Assembly: GCA_036490175.1 (NCBI GenBank) | Contig: DASXEJ010000142.1 | Location: 1 to 64,000 of the forward strand | Length of the DNA stretch: 64,000 nucleotides | Direction of reading: 5' to 3' | Origin: Pirellulales bacterium | GTDB lineage: Bacteria; Planctomycetota; Planctomycetia; Pirellulales; JACPPG01 | In this document: positions 7,047-16,541 of the stretch, one piece after another | Position numbering within the stretch: the stretch's first letter is position 1 | Layout of the letters: each line of letters begins with the position of its first letter | Position numbers and translations under genes: made by a program | Notes under the pieces: generated by a model | Told to the model about the DNA's origin: nothing | The model's database searches: none | The model's input: the letters and a program-made list of their open reading frames with translations, nothing else

Positions 7047-9509
7047 CTACGCCGCCGGCTTCAGCATCAGCGTATGCACCACCGCGCCCGGCATGAACGG
7101 CTCTGGCTTCCCTTCGGCCCAGTCTTCGTGCTCGTCGCGATAGTGGGGCGACAAGGGGTGGCCGCTTTGACCACACGGCATGTGCATGTACCCATCTTGC
7201 TCATGGCCGGGTGAGACGGCCATTCGTTGCGAGGCACCCATGGCCGGCGCCTGAATTCGCGGCATGTTTTCCGAATCTCCCGGCAACGCCTGGGCCGGCA
7301 TGTCGAGCCAGATTGCCAAGGACGGCACCGCCAGGCTCAGCGGGTGTTGGATGCGGGTCGTATTGTGGTTGCCCCATGTGTAATCGGCCAGCGTCGCGCC
7401 GGGCTGTGGGGTGGCGCGAGACTTGATCGTGTAACCGTCCAAGGCCGATTTGCCTCCCTGGGCCTCGGCGATCACCGCGTCGGCTGCGGCCAGTAGTAGG
7501 TCGTCCCAGCTTTTGAAACGCGGATCGATCAGATGTTCTGGTCGCTCGGAAACTAGTCGCCACACTGGGCCCTCGGTGCGGTCGAGGTGCGCGATCGCGA
7601 AGTTCTTGTCCGCCAATTTGCACGGCGTCACCAGCACGTCTGACAGTTGCGCCACCAGCCGGTGCCGGAATGTCCGTACGGCGCGAAACCCGACCGAATC
7701 CACTGCCGCATGCCCACCCCAGTTTTCAACCTGCTTGCGCAAGTCGCCGCGCTGAGGGTTATCGGCAATCACTTCCGGCGATAATAGGTCTAACAGCAAC
7801 GTGCGCCAGCGCTCGAGAAACACAGCCCGATCGTCCAATTGGATCCTCAACATGTCTGCCTCGGTTGCCGTATCGACAGCACGCAAGTCATCGCGAATCT
7901 GTTGGGCGCGGGCACCCAAGTCGTAACCGCCGTCCCCCACAGTGGCCAGCATGTCGCCGCTGACGACCCGTGCATTGGCAGTCCACAGGCGTCCGTCCTC
8001 GGGATCGATCACGCGTGGATATTCTTCCGGTGCCAGCCAACCGTCCCAGCGATGCTGGCCGTCGGCCCAGGACGACGGAAGCCGGCCGTCGAAACCAACA
8101 CGGCGCGGAATACGCCCCAGAATTGTCCAGGCAATCCGTCCCTGATCATCGGCCACGACAAGATTCTGCGCCGGCGAGCCGCTGAGGTTGGCCAGCCGCA
8201 GAGCTTCCTCCAGCGTTTTCGCCGATTCGATCTTCAGCAGTCCCATGTTCACCCCTGCTGGATCGTGCGCCACCCACCGTTGAGCCCGTGGGCGGCCTTC
8301 CTGGTCTTCGTCCATGAGCGGTCCCCAAATGGTCGTTACCACTTCGAGCGTTTCATCGGGGGAACCAGCCACGTGAATCACTTCCGTGTGATGCTCAAAC
8401 TTGCGCGGGCCGTCGGGCGTGAGGTAAGAGTCCTTGTCGTTCGGATCGGGTTCGACGATTACCACGTCGACCCAATCACCTTCGCTATTGGTGAATCCCC
8501 AGGCTACGTGGCCGTTGCTTCCCACAACGATGGCCGGAGTACCAGGCAGCGAAACGCCCGTCATATGTTGCTCGTCGCCCGTGCCGTCGTTGCCACGCCA
8601 AACCAACGAGGTGCGATACCACACGTGGGGAACGCGAATTCCCAGGTGCATGTCATCTGCCACCATTGCGCGTCCATCTGCAGTTCGTTTACCTGACACT
8701 GCCCAGTTGTTGCTCCCAAGATGCACGGGCGTCTCGGGCAAGGGGGCACCGAGCGGAAGCAATTGCGCGCGCGCCACGGCATCAAGCTTGCGGGTGTCGA
8801 ATACTTCTGGACCCGGAATGCCCGGCGTGGCAAACGCCTCACCATCTATCGGCGCATCCCATTCGGTGCCGCGCGGCGCGAGAAAATCGAACACCTCTTC
8901 GGGCAGTATGTCGTGCATCAGGCCCAGCGTGGCCTCATCGCGGTAATCCTCCCCCTGCAGGTCGAGGTACATCGAGAACATGACCAGCGCCGAGTCCTCG
9001 GGCTTCCACGGCGCCGGCTCGATGCCCAAAAGGAGATACTCAAATGGCTTCGCCTTCAACTTGGCCAGCCCGGCATTGACTCCGGCGGCGTAGGCATTGA
9101 GCAGCGCCAACTCGTCCGTTTCCGACGCAGAGAGCAGCCGCTGTGCCACATCGCGGAAGCGGTGAACCCGGACGCGCCGATCGGCCTCGAGCACTGCTGG
9201 CCCAACCAATTCTGCCAATTCACCCGCCGAGTTGCGCCGCAATAAATCCATCTGAAAAAATCGATCCTGGGCGTGTACAAAGCCCAAAGCAAATGCCACG
9301 TCCGTGCGCTTGTCGGCACGAATCGTGGCGATGCCGCGGCCATCGCGCTCGATCGTGGCGGGACCGGAGACGCCCGTTACCTGGACTTCGCCGTCGAGCA
9401 GCGGCAGGCTGGCTGCGACCTTTTGCTGGGCCCACCATCCGACTCCGACCATGACTACGATGAGCAGCACCACGATCGCGGCCACGACTTGCAATATGCG
9501 CTTGCGCAT
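7047..9509 (-). CDS. Penicillin acylase family protein (Ntn hydrolase)
   Basis: Enzymes of this family cleave amide bonds (penicillin G, acyl-homoserine lactones, cyclic lipopeptides) after autoproteolysis into alpha and beta chains, usually in the periplasm. The start is placed at the ATG at 9509 because an N-terminal membrane helix or signal anchor (residues 7-26) follows directly; an open frame extends 44 codons further upstream without protein-like features. The protein is 820 aa. The self-cleavage site is LGSNNW, with Ser266 expected as the beta-chain N-terminal nucleophile. It is divergent from the secreted esterase-like gene at 9744. The substrate cannot be predicted; AHL or another acyl amide is possible. 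Confidence 0.88.
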   Translation of the reverse strand: MRKRILQVVAAIVVLLIVVMVGVGWWAQQKVAASLPLLDGEVQVTGVSGPATIERDGRGIATIRADKRTDVAFALGFVHAQDRFFQMDLLRRNSAGELAELVGPAVLEADRRVRVHRFRDVAQRLLSASETDELALLNAYAAGVNAGLAKLKAKPFEYLLLGIEPAPWKPEDSALVMFSMYLDLQGEDYRDEATLGLMHDILPEEVFDFLAPRGTEWDAPIDGEAFATPGIPGPEVFDTRKLDAVARAQLLPLGAPLPETPVHLGSNNWAVSGKRTADGRAMVADDMHLGIRVPHVWYRTSLVWRGNDGTGDEQHMTGVSLPGTPAIVVGSNGHVAWGFTNSEGDWVDVVIVEPDPNDKDSYLTPDGPRKFEHHTEVIHVAGSPDETLEVVTTIWGPLMDEDQEGRPRAQRWVAHDPAGVNMGLLKIESAKTLEEALRLANLSGSPAQNLVVADDQGRIAWTILGRIPRRVGFDGRLPSSWADGQHRWDGWLAPEEYPRVIDPEDGRLWTANARVVSGDMLATVGDGGYDLGARAQQIRDDLRAVDTATEADMLRIQLDDRAVFLERWRTLLLDLLSPEVIADNPQRGDLRKQVENWGGHAAVDSVGFRAVRTFRHRLVAQLSDVLVTPCKLADKNFAIAHLDRTEGPVWRLVSERPEHLIDPRFKSWDDLLLAAADAVIAEAQGGKSALDGYTIKSRATPQPGATLADYTWGNHNTTRIQHPLSLAVPSLAIWLDMPAQALPGDSENMPRIQAPAMGASQRMAVSPGHEQDGYMHMPCGQSGHPLSPHYRDEHEDWAEGKPEPFMPGAVVHTLMLKPAA

Positions 9510-9743
9510 CGGCAATAACACCCTCTGACTCGAGTGATCCAAGATAGAGAAAGAGCTGGAAACGCGCGAGGAGCCCCCGGCGTCATTCTCAGTCAGTCTC
9601 TGGGCTGCTGCAAGGGTCGACCTCGACTTCTGAAACGCCAAGAGGCCCGGCCCGCTGGATTGAGCGCGCCGCTTGATTTACAGTGGGGCATGAGACGAGG
9701 CCCACCTGCGACTCTCCACCCCTGCCTGCCCCGGGAGTTGATC

Positions 9744-11975
9744 ATGCTCGCGACGATCCCTTCGTGCCGCGCTGTTATTCTGTCTGCGGCGTGTTGCTAC
9801 GCCCTAATAGTCTCACCAGTGCAAGTGTGGGCTGATCCGACTCCTGGCGCCCCGAGTGTGTTGCCCGTGGACAAGGTCCCCAACGACGCCCGGTTAGCCC
9901 CGCTCAAGGATCTTAATGGCGAGTTTCCCTTTCACGTTCCCGACAGCGAGGCCCATTGGCAGGAACGTGCCAAGGATGTCAGACGGCAAATTCTGGTTTC
10001 GCAGGGGCTCTGGCCCATGCCGGAACATACGCCTGCGAACGCCGTCATACACGGCAAGGTCGATCGCCCCGAGTACACGGTCGAGCGCGTTTATCTGGAA
10101 AGCTATCCTGGCCATTTTGTCACCGGCAGCTTGTACCGACCGAAGGGGCTGAGCGGCAAATTGCCCGGTGTCCTCTTTCCGCACGGTCATTGGCAAGACG
10201 GTCGTTTTCACGACGCCGGCGAGAAAGTCGTCCGCAAGCAACTCGTCGAAGGAGCGGAACGTTTTGAATTAGGCGCGCGCAGCCCTCTGCAGTCGCTATG
10301 CGTTCAGCTCGCCCGCATGGGCTGCGTGGTGTTTAGTTACGACATGGTGGGCTACGCGGACAGCAAGCAGATTTCGTTCGACGTCGCCCACCGCTACATG
10401 AAGCGACGTCCGCAAATGGAAACCGCCGAGAACTGGGGCTTCTTCAGCCCGCAAGCAGAGCTTCACTTGCAATCGATCATGGGACTGCAAACCTACAACT
10501 CGCAGCGGGCGCTGGACTGGTTTTGCACGTTGCCTGACGTTGATCTTGAACGGATCGGCGTCACCGGCGCGAGCGGTGGCGGCACCCAAACTTTCGTCCT
10601 GTGCGGTATCGACCCGCGCCCTGCCGTGGCATTTCCTGCTGTGATGGTTTCCACCGGCATGCAAGGGGGCTGCACGTGTGAAAACGCTCCGTTGTTGCGT
10701 GTGGATACCGGTAACGTTGAGTTTGCGGGATTGTTCGCTCCGAAACCTTTGGGCATGACCGGCGCCGACGACTGGACCAAAGAGATCAGCACCAAGGGGC
10801 TGCCCGAATTACAAAAGCTGTACGGCCTGTTCAAGAAGCAGAATCTCGTGATGGCCAAGTCGCTCAACCATTTTGGCCACAACTACAACTATGTCAGCCG
10901 GGCGGTGATGTATAGCTGGTTCAACGGGCACTTCAAGCTCGACCTTGACGAGCCTGTTGTCGAAGAAGATTACCAACCTCTCACGATCGCCGAAATGACG
11001 GTGTGGGATGATGCTCATCCGCAACCTCCCTCGGGCGATGACTATGAACGTACATTGCTACGTTACATGACCGACGAGGCCGACAAGCAATTGCTGGCTC
11101 TCACGCCCAAGGATGCAACGAGCCTTGCCGAATACCGCCGCGTCGTCGGTGGGGCCGTCGACGTGCTGATTGGGCATCGTTTGCCCGCGGCGGCCGAGAT
11201 CGAGTACGAAAACGTTGCCGAGAACAGTCGCGGAACTTACGTCGAGTATTTGGGGCTATTGCGCAACAAGGAACACGGCTCGGAGCTGCCCGTTCTGTTC
11301 TTCCTTCCCAATCAATGGAACAAGCAGGTCGTGATCTGGGCAGACGAAGCGGGCAAGGCCGGCCTGTTTGGCAGCGACGGCAGCCCCCAGCCTGCCGTGC
11401 GGGCCCTACTCGATGCCGGATGCGCGGTAGCCGGCGTCGATCTGCTGTATCAGGGGGAATTCAATGCCGATGGCGTCCCTCCGGCGAAAGCCCGCCGCGT
11501 AAAAAATGACCGCGCATGCTCGGCCTTTACCACGGGCTATAACCACACGGTGTTTGCCGAGCGCGTGCAGGATCTTCTTACACTCGTGGCCTTTGTGAAA
11601 AACCACGACCAGAAGCCCGAGCGCGTACACCTGGTGGGCCTCGACGGTGCAGGGGCTTGGGCCGCGGCTGCGCTGGCGCAGGCGGGCGATGCCGTCGACC
11701 GTGCCGCGATCGACACCGCCGGATTTCGATTTGCTAAGTTGACCGAGATCGACGACATCAATTTCTTGCCCGGCGCTGTCAAGTACGGCGATGTGCTAGC
11801 CTTCCTGGCACTTGGCGCACCTCATCCGCTGTGGTTGGCCGGCGAAAAAAACGAACTGCCGGAAATCGTCCGCGCCACCTACCAAGCGGCAGGGCAGGGG
11901 AGTGCTGTTACCGCGTATTCCGACGGTGAAGACAAAGAGGCGCCGGCCGCGGTCCAGTTCCTCTTAAAGAAATGA
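9744..11975 (+). CDS. Secreted alpha/beta hydrolase (acetyl-xylan-esterase/dienelactone-hydrolase-like)
   Basis: The ATG at 9744 has CGGGAG six nt upstream and opens a signal peptide ending near VQVWADP, so the 70 extra upstream codons of the open frame are rejected. The protein is 743 aa. The first half carries an alpha/beta-hydrolase fold: LPGVLFPHGHW (oxyanion strand), and the nucleophile elbow VTGASGGGTQTF with Ser as the probable nucleophile. The second half looks like another, degenerate hydrolase domain (VHLVGLDGAGAWAAAALA, with D in place of the nucleophile Ser). Such two-domain proteins are frequent in planctomycetes and likely act on acylated carbohydrates, but the substrate is not determinable. 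Confidence 0.8.
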   Translation: MLATIPSCRAVILSAACCYALIVSPVQVWADPTPGAPSVLPVDKVPNDARLAPLKDLNGEFPFHVPDSEAHWQERAKDVRRQILVSQGLWPMPEHTPANAVIHGKVDRPEYTVERVYLESYPGHFVTGSLYRPKGLSGKLPGVLFPHGHWQDGRFHDAGEKVVRKQLVEGAERFELGARSPLQSLCVQLARMGCVVFSYDMVGYADSKQISFDVAHRYMKRRPQMETAENWGFFSPQAELHLQSIMGLQTYNSQRALDWFCTLPDVDLERIGVTGASGGGTQTFVLCGIDPRPAVAFPAVMVSTGMQGGCTCENAPLLRVDTGNVEFAGLFAPKPLGMTGADDWTKEISTKGLPELQKLYGLFKKQNLVMAKSLNHFGHNYNYVSRAVMYSWFNGHFKLDLDEPVVEEDYQPLTIAEMTVWDDAHPQPPSGDDYERTLLRYMTDEADKQLLALTPKDATSLAEYRRVVGGAVDVLIGHRLPAAAEIEYENVAENSRGTYVEYLGLLRNKEHGSELPVLFFLPNQWNKQVVIWADEAGKAGLFGSDGSPQPAVRALLDAGCAVAGVDLLYQGEFNADGVPPAKARRVKNDRACSAFTTGYNHTVFAERVQDLLTLVAFVKNHDQKPERVHLVGLDGAGAWAAAALAQAGDAVDRAAIDTAGFRFAKLTEIDDINFLPGAVKYGDVLAFLALGAPHPLWLAGEKNELPEIVRATYQAAGQGSAVTAYSDGEDKEAPAAVQFLLKK

Positions 11976-12028
11976 GCCGGGCCGTGGCTCCGCGGATTAG
12001 ATTACGCGGCTGATTCTGACCGGCAAAC

Positions 12029-13933
12029 TCAATTCAGTTCCGACGCTTCTTCCCAGTGCGGATAGAGCGCTTCTAGTGCCGCGCGCTCCGCGACAATGTC
12101 TGTCTGTAGTTGCCGCACGCGTTGTCCGTCGCGCAAGGCTTCGGGCGTGGCCAGTTCCGCGTGCAGCTGCTCCAGACGCTGCTCGCGTTGGAATATCTCG
12201 GTCTCGATGTCCGCTACTTTTCGATACGGAAACTTGCGCTTCGGCTTTGCCGCCTTATCGGCGCGTGCCGCTCGCTTGGGCGTCGATGTCTTCTTGTCCG
12301 ACGTTTCGCTAGTGATCGTCGCGTCACCGGCGAGACCTTGCTCGACCAGGTGAAGATACGCGTCGTAGTTCCCGTCGATCACGCGGAAACGGCCCGGCTC
12401 GACCACCAGCAGATGATCGACAACGCGATTGAGAAAATAACGGTCATGACTGACCAGCAGCGCCGTGCCCTCGAACGCCGCCAATGACCGCTCCAGCGCA
12501 TCGCAGGCCCACAGGTCGAGATGGTTCGTCGGTTCATCAAGAACCAGCACGTTGGCATTATCGGCAGCGAGCTGCGCGAGCGCCGCGCGGCTGCGCTCGC
12601 CCCCGCTGAGGCTGTCGACCCGTTGAAACACCGCGTCTCCTGTTAGTCCAAAGCGCGCGAGCAGCCCGCGACGCTGCGGCTCGTTGAATTGCTTGCCTGC
12701 CGGCCGAATGGCATCCACGACCGGCTGGTCGGCGTCCAGGCTGCGCAGCATTTGGTCGTGATAACCGACGCGCACGCGCGCTCCGGTGATGACTTGCCCC
12801 TTGTCCGGCTTTTCCTCACCAACCAGGCAGCGCAGCAGTGTCGTCTTGCCAGAGCCGTTGGGGCCGAGAATGCCCCACCGCTCGCCGCGCAAAATATCAA
12901 AGGACAGATCGTCAAATAGCAGCCGGTCGTAGGACTTGGTCACATGCTCGGCGCGCAGCACAATGTCGCCCGTACGGTCGGCCTGTGTAAAGCCCATCGG
13001 TGGGGCAGCAATCGTGCGTGGCGGGGCGACACGTTCAAGCCGTGCCAGCTTTTTACGCCGATCCTCTGCTTGCGCATGATTTTGCCCGTAGTGATTGCGC
13101 CGGATAAAGTCTTCGGTCTTGGCGATAAACTCCTGCTGCTTTTCGTAGGTACGTGCCTGCACTTCCAGGCGCTGCGCCTTTTGCCGCCAATAGGCCGAGA
13201 AGTTGCCCGTGTAGTCATCAACCGTCCCGCTAAACAGCTCGAGCGTACGGTTCGTCACTTTGTCGAGAAAGTAACGGTCGTGGCTTACCACGATCATGGC
13301 CTGTTCGCTAGCGGCCAGTAAACGTTCGAGCCACTGCGTCGCTTCCACATCTAGATGGTTTGAGGGTTCGTCGAGCAGCATGATGTCCGGCTCGCTCAAT
13401 AACAGCCGGGCCAGCAGCAGTCGGTTATGTTGGCCGCCGCTGAGTTGCTCGACGGGCTGCCGAAAGTTTTCACGTGAAAAGCCCAAGCCTTCCAGCACCC
13501 GCTCGATTCGATGATCGATGTTATAGGCGTCCTGATGGTTTAACTCATGCTGCAGGCGGTCGTAGCGGGCGGCCAGCCGTCTGTGTTCCGTTGGATCGAC
13601 GGCAACGCTCAATTGCTGCGCCGTCTGTTCGGCATCGCGCGCGAGCGCCGTAAGGCTCTCTAGCGCCGAGGCTGCCTCGTCCCATAGCGTCCTGCCCGGC
13701 ACAATCGTGGGCTGCTGTTCCAGGTACTCCAATCGCGCCGAGGAGTGCAGCTCGACGCTGCCCGCATCGGCACTCTGACGGCCGGCGAGAATCGATAACA
13801 GCGTGGTCTTACCGGCGCCGTTCGGTCCGACCAGCCCGATTTTGTCGTTAGGCCGCACCTCGAACGCGACACCATCCAGAACTGGGTCTGGACCAAAGTG
13901 CTTGATGATGTTGACGACGTTGAGCAGGATCAT
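12029..13933 (-). CDS. ABC-F family ATPase (Uup/EttA-like)
   Basis: A soluble ATPase of 634 aa with two tandem ABC domains and no membrane segments, typical of ABC-F translation factors that act on the ribosomal E site. Domain 1 has GLVGPNGAGKTTLL and LSGGQHNRLLLARLLL followed by DEPSNHLD; domain 2 has GILGPNGSGKTTLL, LSGGERSRAALAQL and DEPTNHLD. The interdomain linker (about residues 240-310) is charged, and the C-terminus (about 545-634) is a lysine-rich linker plus coiled coil as in Uup. The role could be relief of stalled ribosomes, R-loop handling or antibiotic protection. It is convergent with the hydrolase gene. Confidence 0.92.
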   Translation of the reverse strand: MILLNVVNIIKHFGPDPVLDGVAFEVRPNDKIGLVGPNGAGKTTLLSILAGRQSADAGSVELHSSARLEYLEQQPTIVPGRTLWDEAASALESLTALARDAEQTAQQLSVAVDPTEHRRLAARYDRLQHELNHQDAYNIDHRIERVLEGLGFSRENFRQPVEQLSGGQHNRLLLARLLLSEPDIMLLDEPSNHLDVEATQWLERLLAASEQAMIVVSHDRYFLDKVTNRTLELFSGTVDDYTGNFSAYWRQKAQRLEVQARTYEKQQEFIAKTEDFIRRNHYGQNHAQAEDRRKKLARLERVAPPRTIAAPPMGFTQADRTGDIVLRAEHVTKSYDRLLFDDLSFDILRGERWGILGPNGSGKTTLLRCLVGEEKPDKGQVITGARVRVGYHDQMLRSLDADQPVVDAIRPAGKQFNEPQRRGLLARFGLTGDAVFQRVDSLSGGERSRAALAQLAADNANVLVLDEPTNHLDLWACDALERSLAAFEGTALLVSHDRYFLNRVVDHLLVVEPGRFRVIDGNYDAYLHLVEQGLAGDATITSETSDKKTSTPKRAARADKAAKPKRKFPYRKVADIETEIFQREQRLEQLHAELATPEALRDGQRVRQLQTDIVAERAALEALYPHWEEASELN

Positions 13934-14219
13934 GGGCGCGGAATCGAACGGCTGGCAAGACGTGACGAATTCGCAAGTCGGAACTATACGTCGTCACACC
14001 GCGTTCCGGGAAGGGCGGTGGTTGATCGGCAGTCGACCGATCGCATGGCGGTAACTATAGCAAATCTGGCACGTTGAATGTGTCAGGAAGTACCTTGTTT
14101 ACCCCTCGCATCGCGCCCTGACCATTATGAGACCGTTATGGGCCGCCCTTTGTGCCAAGCGGCACCCAGGACTAAACTGCAAGTGTGGGCAATAGTGTAG
14201 GTCGTTGTGCGAGCCGGAT

Positions 14220-16427
14220 ATGAAGAAACGAACCTCGGGCGGTGGCTGGCAGGCCATTCGCTATACCTTCTACAAAGCCCGCCAGGCCGGCGGCCTCTGG
14301 AAGCTGTGGAAGGCCATGCGCTCGCGCAATGCTTGCAAGACCTGCGCTTTGGGAATGGGGGGGCAGGCTGGCGGCATGGTCAATGAAGCGGGACGCTTTC
14401 CCGAGGTCTGCAAAAAGTCGTTGCAGGCCATGGTCTCGGACATGCAGGGAGGTATCGGCCCCGATTTCTTTTCAACTTACTCGATGGCGCAGCTGCAAAG
14501 ATTCTCGCCACGCGAACTCGAGAATTGTGGTCGGCTCACCCAGCCGGTGCGCCACGCTCGCGGCGAGAACTATTATCAAACGATCTCCTGGGACGAATCG
14601 CTGGCGAGGATCGCCGAAAAATTACGGGCAATCCGTCCGGACGAATCCTTCTGGTACACGAGCGGCCGCAGTTCGAATGAAGCCGGTTTCCTGGTGCAGC
14701 TCTTTGCCCGACTTTACGGCACCAATAACGTCAACAATTGCAGTTTCTATTGTCACCAGGCAAGCGGCGTCGGGCTGAACAATACCCTTGGCACCGGTAC
14801 GGCGACGTTGGCGCTCGAGGACCTTGACCATGCCGACCTGGTATTCGTCATTGGGGGTAATCCGCCCAGTAACCATCCGCGATTGATGACCTCGCTGATG
14901 CACTTGCGCCGTCGCGGGGGTGAGGTGATCGTGATCAATCCGGTGCGCGAGATCGGGCTGGTGAACTTTCGCGTGCCCAGCAGCCCGCGCAGCATGCTGT
15001 TCGGCACCCCCATCGCCACCTTGTATGTGCAGCCCGACATTGGCGGCGACCTGGCGTTATTGACGGGCATTGCTAAACGAATTGTCGAGTTGGGAGCGGC
15101 CGACGAGACTTTCCTGCGCGATCATTGTCAGGGAGCGCCCGAATTACTTGCCCACTTGCGTCAACTCGACTGGTCCGAGATCGTAAATCGTAGCGGCGTC
15201 GCCAAGTCAGACATCGATGCGATCGCCGATCGCTATGCGCAGGCCAAGAATGCAGTCTTTGCCTGGACGATGGGCATCACGCACCATTTGCACGGCGTGC
15301 AAAATGTCGAGGCCATTACAAATCTGGCCCTGCTTCGCGGCATGGTCGGTCGGCCCCACGCCGGCTTATTACCCATTCGCGGCCATTCGAACGTACAGGG
15401 GATCGGTTCGGTTGGCGTCTCGCCAAAGCTAAAGGACGCGGTCTTCGAGCGGCTGCAATCCCATTTTGGCGTCACTCTGCCGACCACCGCAGGGCTCGAC
15501 ACTTTGGCCTGCATGGAAGCGGCCGAGGCCCGACGCCTGCGATTCGGCTTCTGTCTGGGTGGTAACTTGTTCGGCTCGAATCCCGATGCCACGTTCGCCG
15601 CCGGCGCGATCGACAAGCTGGGAATGATCGTGTACCTGAATACGACGCTCAATACCGGTCACGCGCATGGGTTGGCCGAGGAAACCATCATCCTGCCGGT
15701 ACTCGCACGGGATGAAGAGCCGCAGCCGACGACGCAAGAATCGATGTTCAACTTTGTGCGTCTCAGTGATGGTGGGCCGGCGCGGCACGAAGGACCGCGC
15801 AGCGAAGTCGAAACGATCGCCGACCTGGCCGGTCGCGTGCTGGGGCCTGACCATCCTATCGATTGGCGCGGTATGCAAAACACTCACAGGGTTCGCGAGG
15901 CCATCGCGCAAATCGTGCCAGGATTCGAACAGATAGCCACGATCGATCAAACAAAGAAAGAGTTTCAGATCCCGGGGCGTACGTTTCACGTGCCGCGTTT
16001 TGCCACGCCCGACGGCAAGGCCCGGCTCAAGCTGCACGATCTGCCCGACCTTGCCGGCGGCAATGGCCACTTACGGTTGATGACAGTCCGCAGCGAAGGA
16101 CAATTCAATACCGTGGTGTACGAAGATTTCGATCTTTATCGTGGGCAGGATCGACGCGACGTGATCTTGATGAATCCGGCCGACATCGAGCGGCTTGGCC
16201 TACGCGCCGAACAGCGCGTTACGATCTCCAGCGAAGTCGGGCGATTGCCGAACATCCTGGTCCGTTCCTTCGAGGAGATCAAGTCGGGCAATGTGCTGAT
16301 GTACTATCCGGAAGCCAACGTGCTGGTGCCACGTCATGCGGACCCGGCTTCCAGGACCCCCGCGTTCAAATCGATTCTGGTGCGCGTCGAAGTTCCGGCG
16401 CGCGTGCTGACTGCGGTCTCGGTGTAA
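14220..16427 (+). CDS. FdhF/YdeP-family molybdopterin oxidoreductase (formate-dehydrogenase-like alpha subunit)
   Basis: The ATG at 14220 is preferred to a TTG five codons upstream. The protein is 735 aa. Cys39, Cys42, Cys64 and Cys103 are candidate ligands of the N-terminal Fe-S cluster. The active-site segment NVNNCSFYCHQAS places Cys178 where E. coli FdhH has selenocysteine, followed by the conserved His179, then LVFVIGGNPPSNHP of the cofactor-binding domain; a MopB C-terminal barrel ends the protein. From family knowledge, this group includes formate dehydrogenases of methylotrophs and E. coli YdeP. Formate oxidation is inferred and would fit the C1 genes 4-13 kb away. No beta subunit is adjacent. 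Confidence 0.8.
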   Translation: MKKRTSGGGWQAIRYTFYKARQAGGLWKLWKAMRSRNACKTCALGMGGQAGGMVNEAGRFPEVCKKSLQAMVSDMQGGIGPDFFSTYSMAQLQRFSPRELENCGRLTQPVRHARGENYYQTISWDESLARIAEKLRAIRPDESFWYTSGRSSNEAGFLVQLFARLYGTNNVNNCSFYCHQASGVGLNNTLGTGTATLALEDLDHADLVFVIGGNPPSNHPRLMTSLMHLRRRGGEVIVINPVREIGLVNFRVPSSPRSMLFGTPIATLYVQPDIGGDLALLTGIAKRIVELGAADETFLRDHCQGAPELLAHLRQLDWSEIVNRSGVAKSDIDAIADRYAQAKNAVFAWTMGITHHLHGVQNVEAITNLALLRGMVGRPHAGLLPIRGHSNVQGIGSVGVSPKLKDAVFERLQSHFGVTLPTTAGLDTLACMEAAEARRLRFGFCLGGNLFGSNPDATFAAGAIDKLGMIVYLNTTLNTGHAHGLAEETIILPVLARDEEPQPTTQESMFNFVRLSDGGPARHEGPRSEVETIADLAGRVLGPDHPIDWRGMQNTHRVREAIAQIVPGFEQIATIDQTKKEFQIPGRTFHVPRFATPDGKARLKLHDLPDLAGGNGHLRLMTVRSEGQFNTVVYEDFDLYRGQDRRDVILMNPADIERLGLRAEQRVTISSEVGRLPNILVRSFEEIKSGNVLMYYPEANVLVPRHADPASRTPAFKSILVRVEVPARVLTAVSV

Positions 16428-16541
16428 GACATTTCGGAATCGCCGCGGAGCCCGGAGCTGTGGTCGGACGGGCCAAGTACTTCTAGTTGAAGTGAATTGC
16501 GGCGCGGGGACGATTGGTTTCTCGACACGTTTAGAGGATTC

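Noticed and set aside
7839-8696. A 285-codon plus-strand frame inside the penicillin acylase gene
   Set aside because: Antisense shadow; no family motifs, and the acylase frame is certain.
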